Shown here one piece after another: positions 34,610 through 42,767 of a stretch of 64,000 nucleotides of DNA. Origin of the DNA: Acidobacteriota bacterium (GTDB lineage: Bacteria > Acidobacteriota > Vicinamibacteria > Marinacidobacterales > Marinacidobacteraceae); contig VXNL01000098.1 in the NCBI GenBank assembly GCA_009840635.1, forward strand, positions 46,846-110,845, in the 5' to 3' direction. The first letter of the stretch is position 1. Every line of letters begins with the position of its first letter. A program made the position numbers and the translations under genes. The notes beneath the pieces are model-generated. The model made no database searches, was not told the origin of the DNA, and saw only the letters and a program-made list of their open reading frames with translations.

Positions 34610-36454
34610 ATGGCCCGCCCGGACGATCCCGTCGCCCGGCTGCTTCCCTCGCCGCGCCGGGTCGAACGCCTGCCGGGAGTCCTTCGACTGGACCGCGGCT
34701 ACCAGCTCGTCCTCGATTCCGGCTCCCCCGCGGAAAGGCGGGCGGCGGCATTCCTGGCCGGACGCCTCCGCGAACGCGCCGCCCTCGATCTCGCCGTCAC
34801 CGCTGCTCCGGCGACGCCCTTCGGCAACGTGGTCCTCGCGGAGACCGATGCGGATCCGGAGAGCTTCGAGCTCCGGGTGGACGCGGCGGGCGCTCGACTC
34901 CAGGGTGACCCCGCCGGACTCCGCTACGGCGCCGAAGCGCTGGCCCAGCTCGCCGCCCCGGACGGCCGGGTTCCTTCCGTTCGGGTTCAGGACGCTCCCG
35001 CGCTCCGCCGCCGCGGCTTCCTGCTCGACATCTCGCGCGGCAAGGTGCCCCGCCCGGAGACCATCCGCTGGCTCCTCGGACTCCTGGCCCGCCTCCGCTA
35101 CAACGAGCTGTTCCTCTACACCGAGCACACCTTCCAGTTCGAGAAGCATCCCGAGATCGGCGCAGGTTCGGGGGGGTACTCGGCGGCGGAAATCCGGAAG
35201 CTCGACGCGTGGGCCCGCGGGTGCGGGGTGGAGCTGGTCCCCTGCCTTCAGACGTTCGGCCACTTCCGCCGCATCCTGGAGAAAGCTCCCTACCGGCGCC
35301 TCGCCGAATCGGGCCGGCTGTGGTCCGTCTCGCCGGAGGCCCCGGGCACGTATCCCCTGCTCCAGGACATGCTCGGGGAATACCTGCCCAACTTCGCCTC
35401 GGGGTGGGCCCACCTCAACTGCGACGAACCGGTCGATCTCGGGAAGGGGCTTTCGAGCGCCCGGGCAGGCCGCGACGGGCCGGCGGCAGTCTTCGCGGGA
35501 CACGTGAACCGGGTCGCGGGCATGGTCCGCGAGCTCGGGAAACGGCCGATGATCTGGGCCGACGTCATCGCCGACCATCCGGAAGCGCTCGACCTCCTCG
35601 ATCCCTCGATCACCCTGGCCGACTGGTGGTACGAGCCGGACCACGACTTCGACCGGGTGCGGCGCTTCCGGGATGCGGGCCGCGACTTCCTGACCGTGGC
35701 GGGCACCTCGTCCTGGACGAGCCTGTTTCCGCGCCTTGACACCTCCCTCCCCAACATTCGGGGACACGCGCGCGCCGCGAAACGCTTCGGGGCCTCGGGC
35801 TTCATCGTCACCGACTGGGGAGACGGCGGCCACTACAACCTGTTCGGCGGTTCGCTCTTCCCGATCGCGGCGGGCGCCGAAGCGGCCTGGGGGAACGAGG
35901 ACCGGCCCGAGGAGGAACTCGCCGCAGCGTTCTCCGAACACGTCGCGGCGGATGCGTCCGGGTTCTCCGGAGAGTTCGCCACCCGGCTCGGCCGGCTGCA
36001 CGACACCGGGTTCCCGCACTTCAACCATTCGCCGCTCAAGACCGTGTTCTTCGAGACCCGCCCGCGGAGGAGCGCCCAGGTGCCGGCGCACGAAGCACTA
36101 GAGTCGACGCTCGCGGCGCTTCGCCGCCTCTCCGCCGAGACCGAAGCTCGCGGCCTGCCCCCCGGACTGCCGGGCGAGGAGTGGCGGTTTGCGCTGGACG
36201 CCTCGCTGCTCGCAGCGGAACGCGGCCTCGCTACGCTCCGCTTCCGTCAGTCGGAAGGGAGCGGCTCGCCGGACGACCGCCGGCTGGCCGGGGAGCTCGC
36301 GGCGCTTGCCGGCCGGCAGAGCGAACTCGCCCGCCGGTTCCGGAACCTCTGGCTGCGCGCGAACCGGCCGGAGGGCATCGAAACCGCGCAGAAGCTCTTC
36401 CGCGACGCGGTCCGGGCGCTCCGGCGAGCCTCCCGCTCCCTCGAGCGGCGATAG
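34610..36454 (+). CDS. GH20-like glycosidase, cytoplasmic
   Basis: 614 aa, no signal peptide. The N-terminal ~130 residues (RLPGVLRLDRGYQLVLDSGS, GLRYGAEALAQLA) form the small alpha/beta domain found before GH20 barrels. The barrel starts at RRRGFLLDISRGKVPRPETI, continues through LYTEHTFQFEKHPEIG, and has an Asp-Glu pair in LNCDEPVDLGKG (about 270-271), matching the GH20 catalytic DE. Then come MIWADVIADHPE and TLADWWYEPDHDFD. Family members remove terminal N-acetylhexosamine. Lack of export suggests a role in recycling imported sugars, for example wall fragments. A helical C-terminal domain follows residue ~500. Confidence 0.83.
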   Translation: MARPDDPVARLLPSPRRVERLPGVLRLDRGYQLVLDSGSPAERRAAAFLAGRLRERAALDLAVTAAPATPFGNVVLAETDADPESFELRVDAAGARLQGDPAGLRYGAEALAQLAAPDGRVPSVRVQDAPALRRRGFLLDISRGKVPRPETIRWLLGLLARLRYNELFLYTEHTFQFEKHPEIGAGSGGYSAAEIRKLDAWARGCGVELVPCLQTFGHFRRILEKAPYRRLAESGRLWSVSPEAPGTYPLLQDMLGEYLPNFASGWAHLNCDEPVDLGKGLSSARAGRDGPAAVFAGHVNRVAGMVRELGKRPMIWADVIADHPEALDLLDPSITLADWWYEPDHDFDRVRRFRDAGRDFLTVAGTSSWTSLFPRLDTSLPNIRGHARAAKRFGASGFIVTDWGDGGHYNLFGGSLFPIAAGAEAAWGNEDRPEEELAAAFSEHVAADASGFSGEFATRLGRLHDTGFPHFNHSPLKTVFFETRPRRSAQVPAHEALESTLAALRRLSAETEARGLPPGLPGEEWRFALDASLLAAERGLATLRFRQSEGSGSPDDRRLAGELAALAGRQSELARRFRNLWLRANRPEGIETAQKLFRDAVRALRRASRSLERR

Positions 36455-36457
36455 GAC

Positions 36458-38008
36458 TCAGTCCCGGATCGAGCCGCGGAAGAAGCTGGGGAGGTCCGAA
36501 TCCTCGCCGGAATCGGTCTCCTCCTCTTCGCCGGCCTCGTCGGGATCGGCAGGCTCCGGCGCTTCGGCGGAGACGGCCGGCGCTTCCTCCGTGGCTTCGG
36601 GCCCCGGCTCGGTCTCCACCTCGGGAACTTCGTCGGACGCTTCGTCTGGAGGAGGTTCCGCAGCGATTGCCTCGGTTGTCTCCTCGGAAGACTCGGCAGC
36701 GACCTCCGGCTCGGGAACGGCCGGCTCCGGTTCGCCTGGTTCTGCCGCGACTTCCGCGCCCGCATCCGGGTCGGTCGCCGTCGAATCCTCTCCCGCAGCT
36801 TCAGGACCCGCCGTTTCGACGGCGTCCGCGGGGCTCGGGACGGCTGGTGGCTCCGGCGGGGGAACCGCCTCGACGGCAGGCGCCGGACCAGCGGCGCCCC
36901 GCGAGGGACGGGCGAAGCTGCGGAAAGCCCGGTCGTAGCGAGCCAGCACCGAGTCCCAGTCGTGGCGGGACTCGAGGAATTCGCGGCCGGCCGCACCCAT
37001 CCGGGGGAACAGGGACGGATTCCGCAGGCCGAGTTCGAGAATGAGTTCGAACTCGTCGTAGTTCTGGTAGTAGAGACCACCGCCCGAAGCGCGGCACTCC
37101 GCGGCGAGTTCCGTCGCCGAAGCGTTCACCAGAATCGGGACACCCAGGGAAAAAGGCTCGGCCGCCGTTGTCGAGAAGGCGGCGAGGCGCTCGGGGATCA
37201 CGGCCAAGACGGCGCCGCCTACCGCGTCGAGGCGTTCCCGCGGGCTCGCGGGACGGACGACCCGGATGTCCGGGCGGTCCGGGACCTTGAGGGCCGCCGG
37301 CCCGATCAGGACGAGTTCAAGCGCCGCATCCGCATGGCGGTCCTTGAACGTCGAGAAAAACCGCAGCAGTTCCTCGATGCCCCGGCCCGGCTCCAACGGT
37401 CCGGCTGCCAGCAGATACGGGCCAGTCAACCCGGTGCGGCGCCGGAAGGCCGCCGCATCTGCCGTGCGCGGCAGCAAGAGCGTTCCCGCGACGGTCTCCC
37501 GCATGCGGCGGTGCACCTGGTAGCGCTTCAGGACAAGGACCTCCTCGGCTTCGCTACCGAAGACGAACGCAGCCGGGTGCTCGAAGATGTCCGATCCTCC
37601 GGTGGAATCCGTCTCCTCATCGGTGAAGGGGAGCAGGACCGTTCGTCCCGGGTCCAGCTTCGCGGCTTCCGCACAGACGGACGACGAGCCGAACAGCACC
37701 ACCAGGTCGTAGTCACCCGGCCGATCCCGAAGGTACTGGATCAGGCCGGGAGAAATCGGGCGGCCGGGCGCGGCGGGTCCCTGGGGTTCCGCGCCGGATG
37801 CGTCCCCGGCCGGGAACCGGACCACCCGGACTCCCTGATCCTGGAACTCTCCCTCGTGAAACTCCTCCTCCGATTCTCCCGCCGCGGTCGTGGTAACCAC
37901 CGTCGTCCGCCAGCCGCCGGGCGCCCGGCCGGCCAACTCCGCGGCGAGCAACTCCGGCCGGGTCGCGTCTCCCGCCCCGAACCGCGGAGTTATGAAAACC
38001 AGACGCAC
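36458..38008 (-). CDS. GT4-like glycosyltransferase with long acidic C-terminal tail
   Basis: 516 aa, GTG start 1 nt after the upstream stop. The first ~365 residues are a GT-B group 1 glycosyltransferase: VFITPRFGAGDATRPELLA, VVRFPAGDAS, LLAAGPLEPGRGIEELLRFF, then PFSLGVPILVNASATE in place of the usual EPFGxxxxE motif, and RHDWDSVLARYDRAF. The last ~149 residues are low-complexity and rich in Glu, Asp, Pro and Ala with no Lys and very few Arg, ending in a conserved-looking DLPSFFRGSIRD. This tail is strongly negative, while the product of the gene just upstream has a strongly positive tail; the two could bind each other. The genes appear co-translated. Confidence 0.85.
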   Translation of the reverse strand: MRLVFITPRFGAGDATRPELLAAELAGRAPGGWRTTVVTTTAAGESEEEFHEGEFQDQGVRVVRFPAGDASGAEPQGPAAPGRPISPGLIQYLRDRPGDYDLVVLFGSSSVCAEAAKLDPGRTVLLPFTDEETDSTGGSDIFEHPAAFVFGSEAEEVLVLKRYQVHRRMRETVAGTLLLPRTADAAAFRRRTGLTGPYLLAAGPLEPGRGIEELLRFFSTFKDRHADAALELVLIGPAALKVPDRPDIRVVRPASPRERLDAVGGAVLAVIPERLAAFSTTAAEPFSLGVPILVNASATELAAECRASGGGLYYQNYDEFELILELGLRNPSLFPRMGAAGREFLESRHDWDSVLARYDRAFRSFARPSRGAAGPAPAVEAVPPPEPPAVPSPADAVETAGPEAAGEDSTATDPDAGAEVAAEPGEPEPAVPEPEVAAESSEETTEAIAAEPPPDEASDEVPEVETEPGPEATEEAPAVSAEAPEPADPDEAGEEEETDSGEDSDLPSFFRGSIRD

Positions 38009-38009
38009 C

Positions 38010-38810
38010 TCAGTTCTCTCCCGAGGCGCCGCCGTTGCCGCTCCGGCGTCCTCCGCCGCGGTTCGAGCGGGATCCCTGCCGCGCGTTCTGACGCGCCGGC
38101 GTTCCTCCCGTCTGGCGGGATCCCTGACCGGACCCCTGCCGTTCCCGGCGGCCGCCACTCTCGCGATCCGAACGGCTCCCGTCGCTTCGCCGCCGGTCGC
38201 CACGGCCGCGATCCGAGCGGCCGCCGCGGTTGTCGGACCGTCCCCGTCCGGATCCGCCGCCCCGCTGCGCCGTTTCGGAGCTCCCGGCTCCGGAGCTGAA
38301 CGAGAAATCGGCATGCACGCCGAGCCGGCGGAGTTCGGACTTGATCAGGTTGACCTCGAGACGCGTCAGTTCGAGATCCCGGTTCGTGGCCCACAGGAGC
38401 CGGCGGTGATACTCGTTGATCTCGGCCTGGCGGGCAGCCTGTTCCACCGCGGGGTTGAAGTTGACCAGCAGGCGGGTGAGCGGCGTCAGGAGCCAGCGCA
38501 CCATCCGGACGAGGCCGAACGGGGACCCGCGAAATGCCTTCTTCGAGAGCTGGATGTTCCAGCGGGAGGTGTCGCGGGAACGGATCCGCTCCGCGAACTC
38601 CTCGCTGAAGCCGCGCGCACCGAGCGGCAGCAGCATCCGTTTCTTCACGTCCGCCTTGAATTCGCGCTCGCTCTTCCTTCCTTCTTCCGCCCGCTCACGG
38701 GCAACACGGCGGATGTCGGCCATGATCTTCTCGACATCCGGCTTGGGAGCCGACGGGGCCTTCTGCGAGGACCCCTTCCCGGCCTTTTCGTTGGCTATGG
38801 AAATCGCCAT
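38010..38810 (-). CDS. Unrecognised protein with Arg/Gly/Ser-rich tail, paired with a glycosyltransferase
   Basis: 266 aa, ATG with AAGGAGAAAA just upstream. I do not recognise the whole protein. Residues ~20-60 (PDVEKIMADIRRVARERAEE) look like the helical N-terminus seen before methyltransferase or glycosyltransferase domains in polysaccharide clusters. Residues 95-170 are helical (LLTPLTRLLVNFNPAVEQAA, EINEYHRRLLWATNRDLELT). From about 174 to the end there are 93 residues almost only of Arg, Gly, Ser, Asp and Gln, with repeated RGG, RSD and GSR (DRGRGDRRRSDGSRSDR). The tail is very basic and probably disordered. The next gene follows within 1 nt and has an acidic tail. Confidence 0.75.
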   Translation of the reverse strand: MAISIANEKAGKGSSQKAPSAPKPDVEKIMADIRRVARERAEEGRKSEREFKADVKKRMLLPLGARGFSEEFAERIRSRDTSRWNIQLSKKAFRGSPFGLVRMVRWLLTPLTRLLVNFNPAVEQAARQAEINEYHRRLLWATNRDLELTRLEVNLIKSELRRLGVHADFSFSSGAGSSETAQRGGGSGRGRSDNRGGRSDRGRGDRRRSDGSRSDRESGGRRERQGSGQGSRQTGGTPARQNARQGSRSNRGGGRRSGNGGASGEN

Positions 38811-39117
38811 TTTTCTCCTTCGCGCCCGCCCGCAGGGCGGGACTTTGCTTGGGCGCGGAGGGGATCAGCGGATTCGGTGGCGGTGGGTCCCCCGGCGGGA
38901 GCCGGAGGGAGGAATCTCAGACGCAACTCGCCCGAGAGCGATCTGGCGTCGCAGGCTTGCCTTCACTCGAATCCGATCCCTTCCGCGAGCGCGCGGCCCC
39001 GAGGGGCAACGCACAGCGAGCCGGAGTGCGGACAGGCCCTTTCGGGCGCTGTTCAGGAGCGAACGGCGATGGGGATCGACCGTTGCTCCACTTGCGCCGG
39101 GGCCTTCCGCGCCTCCC
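38811..39117. other. Intergenic leader region, no gene seen
   Basis: 307 bp upstream of the minus-strand tail-protein gene and downstream of the STAS gene. A perfect stem CCCGCCC-GCA-GGGCGGG lies at 38825-38841. On the minus strand it ends about 5 nt before the AAGGAG ribosome site, so it would sit at the 5' edge of translation initiation. No promoter boxes with clear consensus and no open frame worth reporting were found. Confidence 0.45.
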
Positions 39118-39453
39118 TCAGAAGCTCGCGACTGCGGAGTCTTCCGACTCGAAGGACTCGAATACGGTGGCCAGCTTCGTAATCGAAAGCAGGTCCTGCA
39201 TCCGGGCCGTCAGGTTGAGCAACTTGACGCTCCCCCCGGCCTGCACCATGCGCGTGTGGCAGCGGACCAGCTCGCCGAGCCCGGCGCTGTCCACGTGGGG
39301 AACGGCCGCCAGATTCAGCAAGAGCTTGCGGGTTCCGCCCGCGATCAGACTGCGCACCGTGTGCCTGAGCACCTCATCGCCTTCACCGAGCAGGATCTTT
39401 CCGTCGAGATCCAGCACGGTGACACCGCCTACGCTTCGTTCCGTTATCTCCAT
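39118..39453 (-). CDS. STAS-domain anti-sigma factor antagonist
   Basis: 111 aa, ATG with GGAGG 6 nt upstream. Single STAS domain of the SpoIIAA/RsbV type: VGGVTVLDLDGKILLGEGDE, LLLNLAAVPHVDSAGLGELV with Ser in DSAGL as the expected phosphorylation site, and KLLNLTARMQDLLSITKL. Such proteins release a sigma factor by binding its anti-sigma kinase. No kinase, phosphatase or full sigma factor is adjacent, so it acts with partners elsewhere. Many Acidobacteriota have solitary copies. Confidence 0.9.
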   Translation of the reverse strand: MEITERSVGGVTVLDLDGKILLGEGDEVLRHTVRSLIAGGTRKLLLNLAAVPHVDSAGLGELVRCHTRMVQAGGSVKLLNLTARMQDLLSITKLATVFESFESEDSAVASF

Positions 39454-39573
39454 TTGCGTCCTCCCTCTCCCGGGATGTCTGGGTTTCCGCAGTCCCCGGA
39501 GTTGGGGACGGCGCCACGCGGGCGCGCAGGGGCCGTTGTACGGCCGAAATCTGCTCTTGCCGCGGAAACCGGT

Positions 39574-39603
39574 TTGACGCCCGCCTCGAGACCCTGGTAG
39601 GTC
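39574..39603 (+). promoter_or_regulatory. Possible promoter of the phosphotransacetylase gene
   Basis: TTGACG (39574-39579), 18-nt spacer, TAGGTC (39598-39603), 78 bp before the start codon. The -10 box is poor, so this is tentative. Confidence 0.28.
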
Positions 39604-39681
39604 CCCGCTTCCGGGGTTTCGGGTCCCGAGAATCCGGGCGCCGCTTGGGCTCGTTATCCTATCCCGTACGCAAGACGCTCT

Positions 39682-40656
39682 GTGGATAAAGAACCGCGGC
39701 GGCCGCGGATCGCATTCGCGGAATCGGGAGACCGGCGCGTCGTCGCGGCGGTCGAGGCGCTTCGGGACGACCCGGAACTGGAGCCGCTGCTCGTTGGGCA
39801 CCCGGCGGCGCGACCGGGACCGCCGGGATCCGGGTCCCCCGAGGCCATCCGGACGGTGGAGCCCTGCGGACCGCCACTCGAGCAGGCCGCCGAACTGCTC
39901 TGGACGAAGCGGCGAGCCCGCGGGATGACGCGGGCCGAGGCGCTCGAGACCGCCCGCGACCCCCTGGTCTTCGCCAATCTGCTCGTCGCCGCGGGAAAGG
40001 CGGACGGTTCGGTGGCGGGGGCCGCCACCACCACCGCGGAGGTGATCCGCGCCGGTCTGCTGGCGGTCGGCATCCGACCCGGGGTCTCCCGCGTTTCCGG
40101 CGCCTTCGTGATGGAGTTTGCGGACGGCCGGTCTCCACTCCTGTTCGCGGACGGCGCCGTGATCCCCCGGCCCAGTCTCGCCGAGCTCGTCGAGGTCGCG
40201 CTCCTGTCCGCCGAGACGGCGCGGGACCTGCTCGGCATGGAGCCCCGGATCGCCTTCCTGTCGTTCTCGACGAGGGGCAGTGCCAACCATCCGGACGCCC
40301 GGCGGATGGCGGATGCGGCGCAGCGGGTGCGGGAACTCCGGCCCGGGCTGGCGGTGGACGGGGAAATGCAGGTGGACGCGGCGCTCGTTCCTGCCGTCGG
40401 GGAGAGCAAGGCGCCGGAGAGTCCGGTCGCGGGACGGGCGAACGTGCTCGTCTTTCCCGACCTCGCCTCCGGGAACATCGCCTACAAGCTGGTCGAACGC
40501 CTTGCCGGGGCGTCCGCGACGGGGCCGGTCCTCCAGGGACTCGCGGCCCCGGTGAACGATCTCTCGCGGGGCGCGAGCGTTCCGGACATCATCCGTCTGG
40601 CGCGGCTGACGGCGCGGGCCGCACGGAATCAGGCGTTAAAGGAAACGTCCCTTTGA
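39682..40656 (+). CDS. Phosphate acetyl/butyryltransferase family protein
   Basis: 324 aa, GTG start, PTA_PTB fold. [19 protein letters not shown] opens the domain; [56 protein letters not shown] and [17 protein letters not shown] match Pta, and [20 protein letters not shown] with [17 protein letters not shown] is the substrate site. It should interconvert acetyl-CoA and acetyl phosphate. No acetate kinase lies next to it. Its stop codon sits inside the -35 box of the third M20-like gene. Confidence 0.92.
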   Translation: MDKEPRRPRIAFAESGDRRVVAAVEALRDDPELEPLLVGHPAARPGPPGSGSPEAIRTVEPCGPPLEQAAELLWTKRRARGMTRAEALETARDPLVFANLLVAAGKADGSVAGAATTTAEVIRAGLLAVGIRPGVSRVSGAFVMEFADGRSPLLFADGAVIPRPSLAELVEVALLSAETARDLLGMEPRIAFLSFSTRGSANHPDARRMADAAQRVRELRPGLAVDGEMQVDAALVPAVGESKAPESPVAGRANVLVFPDLASGNIAYKLVERLAGASATGPVLQGLAAPVNDLSRGASVPDIIRLARLTARAARNQALKETSL

Positions 40657-40682
40657 CAGTGCCCGAGCCGGGCGCGTATGTT
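40653..40682 (+). promoter_or_regulatory. Promoter of M20-like copy 3
   Basis: TTGACA (40653-40658), 18-nt spacer, TATGTT (40677-40682). The -35 box contains the TGA stop of the upstream phosphotransacetylase gene. The context CCCTTTGACAGT is shared with copy 2. Confidence 0.68.
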
Positions 40683-40749
40683 CCGAATGCTGTCCCGGCG
40701 GAGCCCTCCCGCGGCTGGCCGCCAGGCGACGGCGAAGGAGACGAAGGCG

Positions 40750-42405
40750 ATGCGCAACCGGAGAGTCTTGACCCTGTTCCCGTACCTTCTCGCGGGGCTC
40801 CTGCTGACTGCCTGCGGCGGCGGATCGGACATGGGAGCGGACCCGGTCCCGACCACCGCGGATCTCGGCATCCGCCCGCAGGGGGACACCACCCTGAGTC
40901 CGGACATGTCCCGGGTCTCCGAGGAGCTCCAGCGGGTGTTCCAGCACATCGACGACCACGCCGACGAGCACGTGATGAACCTGCGCCGCTGGATCCAGCA
41001 GCCGAGCATCTCCAACTCGGGCGAGGGCATCCCCGAATCCGCTCAGATGGTGAAGGGCTTCTTCGACCAGCTCGGCTGCCAGCACTCGCAGGTGTACGAG
41101 GTCCCGATGACCGAGTGGGGACAGCCCGGCAACCCCGTGGTGTACGCCGACTGCGACTACGGCAAGGAACAGACCCTGCTCATCTACTGGATGTACGACA
41201 CGATGCCGATCACCCAGCCGGAGGCCTGGGTCTTCCCGCCGTTCGACGGCGAGTTCACCGAGTTCGGCCCCTTCAAGAAGGTGATGATCGGGCGCGGCAC
41301 CACGAACTCCAAGGGTCCGCAGATGACCATGTGGAACGGGATGCACTCGATCTACGAGGTGACGGGGTCCATGCCGGTGAACCTGATCTTCATCGCCGAA
41401 GGGGACGAGGAGCGGATGTCCATCGGCCTGCGGCAGTTCGTCCGCGAGAACCCGGATCTCTTCCGGCACGCGGACGCGATGTACCGCACCGGCCGGCAGG
41501 CGCGGAGCGGGGCGGCGGGTTTCTCCGGAGGCTCCGAGGGCTGCGTCTACATCGAGCTGACCACCAGCGGTGAGAGCTGGGGGCGCGGACCGGTCCCGTC
41601 GAACATCCACGGCATCCACAAGCGGTCGACCGATTCCCCGGTGCTGCGGCACATGAAGATGATCGACTCGCTGATCACCGACGACGGGAACCGGGTGCTG
41701 GTGCCCGGGTTCTACGACGGCGCGGCGCCGCTGTCCCCCGCGGAGGAGGAGATGTTCCGCAGTTCGGCGGAGAACCTCGACCTCGCGATCGCCGCCGAGA
41801 ACATCGGGGTGGCGCGTTTCATGACCGACGATCCGCTCCAGCACCTGAAGAACGCCCGCTACGGGATCTCCTTCAACATGGACGGCATCTGGTCCGGCAA
41901 CATGTATCCGGGCGGCGCGGGCGCCATCCTGCCGAACCGGGTCACGTCGAAGCACAACATGCGCTACGTCCCGAACATGGACGGGCTCGAGATGGTCCAG
42001 AAGATCCGCGACTACCTCGACGAGCAGGGCTACGAGGACGTCGAGATGACGATCATCGGCGACGTGCCCTGGTCGAAGAGCAACTACAACAACGCGCTCG
42101 CGGACTCGGTGCGGGAGATGTTCTCGATCTTCGGGGTCCGCTACCGGGACCCGGTCGCGGAGGATTCCATCCTGGGCGGCGGTTACTGGCCGGCGTACCT
42201 GTTCAGCGGCCGTGACGGCACGCTTCCCGGCGGGACCGATCTCGCGATGCCCATCGTGGGCGGAGCGGTGGGGCACGGCGGCGGCGCGCATGCCGCAAAC
42301 GAGTTCTGGGTGATCGAGGGCGCCGGTGAGGTCTACGGCATGATCGGTGGCGCAAAGTCGGTAGCGACGGTGCTCTATTCCTACGCCGGCCTGCTCGACG
42401 AGTAA
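40750..42405 (+). CDS. M20-like peptidase lipoprotein with altered metal site, copy 3
   Basis: 551 aa from an ATG preceded by AAGGAG at 40736-40741 and a second AAGG closer by. The signal LFPYLLAGLLLTAC has lipobox LTAC. The body is clearly homologous to copies 1 and 2 throughout, but more diverged, mainly at the N-terminus and in surface loops. The non-canonical residues are the same: Met in YWMYDTMP and Asn in GRGTTNSKGP; the Glu pair in AEGDEE and the His in AHAANE are retained. It lies about 31 kb from the tandem pair and has its own promoter. Conservation of the altered site in an older paralogue argues that it is functional. Confidence 0.88.
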   Translation: MRNRRVLTLFPYLLAGLLLTACGGGSDMGADPVPTTADLGIRPQGDTTLSPDMSRVSEELQRVFQHIDDHADEHVMNLRRWIQQPSISNSGEGIPESAQMVKGFFDQLGCQHSQVYEVPMTEWGQPGNPVVYADCDYGKEQTLLIYWMYDTMPITQPEAWVFPPFDGEFTEFGPFKKVMIGRGTTNSKGPQMTMWNGMHSIYEVTGSMPVNLIFIAEGDEERMSIGLRQFVRENPDLFRHADAMYRTGRQARSGAAGFSGGSEGCVYIELTTSGESWGRGPVPSNIHGIHKRSTDSPVLRHMKMIDSLITDDGNRVLVPGFYDGAAPLSPAEEEMFRSSAENLDLAIAAENIGVARFMTDDPLQHLKNARYGISFNMDGIWSGNMYPGGAGAILPNRVTSKHNMRYVPNMDGLEMVQKIRDYLDEQGYEDVEMTIIGDVPWSKSNYNNALADSVREMFSIFGVRYRDPVAEDSILGGGYWPAYLFSGRDGTLPGGTDLAMPIVGGAVGHGGGAHAANEFWVIEGAGEVYGMIGGAKSVATVLYSYAGLLDE

Positions 42406-42442
42406 CCCTGACCTCAGCAGCCTTCTGGAAGCTCCGGCAACC

Positions 42443-42471
42443 TTGACATGGGGGGCCGCGGGGACTAGCGT
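42443..42471 (+). promoter_or_regulatory. Promoter of rpsU-purD-purE
   Basis: TTGACA (42443-42448), 17-nt spacer, TAGCGT (42466-42471). Consensus -35 box at optimum spacing, 83 bp before the rpsU start. Confidence 0.6.
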
Positions 42472-42554
42472 TCCCGCTTCTCCCCGGGCCGGAAGCGCCC
42501 GGGTTTTCCCAATTCGATAGAGCAGACACACCGGCAGTCACAACCGAGGATCAC

Positions 42555-42749
42555 TTGGCGGAAATCGTCGTCCAGGAAGGCGAAACGATCGATGTGGCCC
42601 TCCGCCGCTTCAAGCGGCGGGTCCAGGCCGAGGACATCATCAAGGAAATCAAGCGCCATTCCTTCTATGTGAAGCCCGGCGACAAGCTGCGCGCCAAGCG
42701 GGCGGCCGCGCGCAAGCGGGCCCGCAAGCGCCGGCGTCGCACGCGGTAA
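42555..42749 (+). CDS. rpsU: Ribosomal protein bS21
   Basis: 64 aa, TTG start with GAGGA 5 nt upstream (42546-42550). EIVVQEGETIDVALRRFKRR and the Arg/Lys-rich end (AARKRARKRRRRTR) are diagnostic. Small-subunit protein of the platform, near the anti-Shine-Dalgarno. purD starts 18 bp downstream, so the gene probably leads a purine transcript, linking ribosome and nucleotide supply. Confidence 0.96.
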   Translation: MAEIVVQEGETIDVALRRFKRRVQAEDIIKEIKRHSFYVKPGDKLRAKRAAARKRARKRRRRTR

Positions 42750-42767
42750 CCAGCCGGAACACCGACC

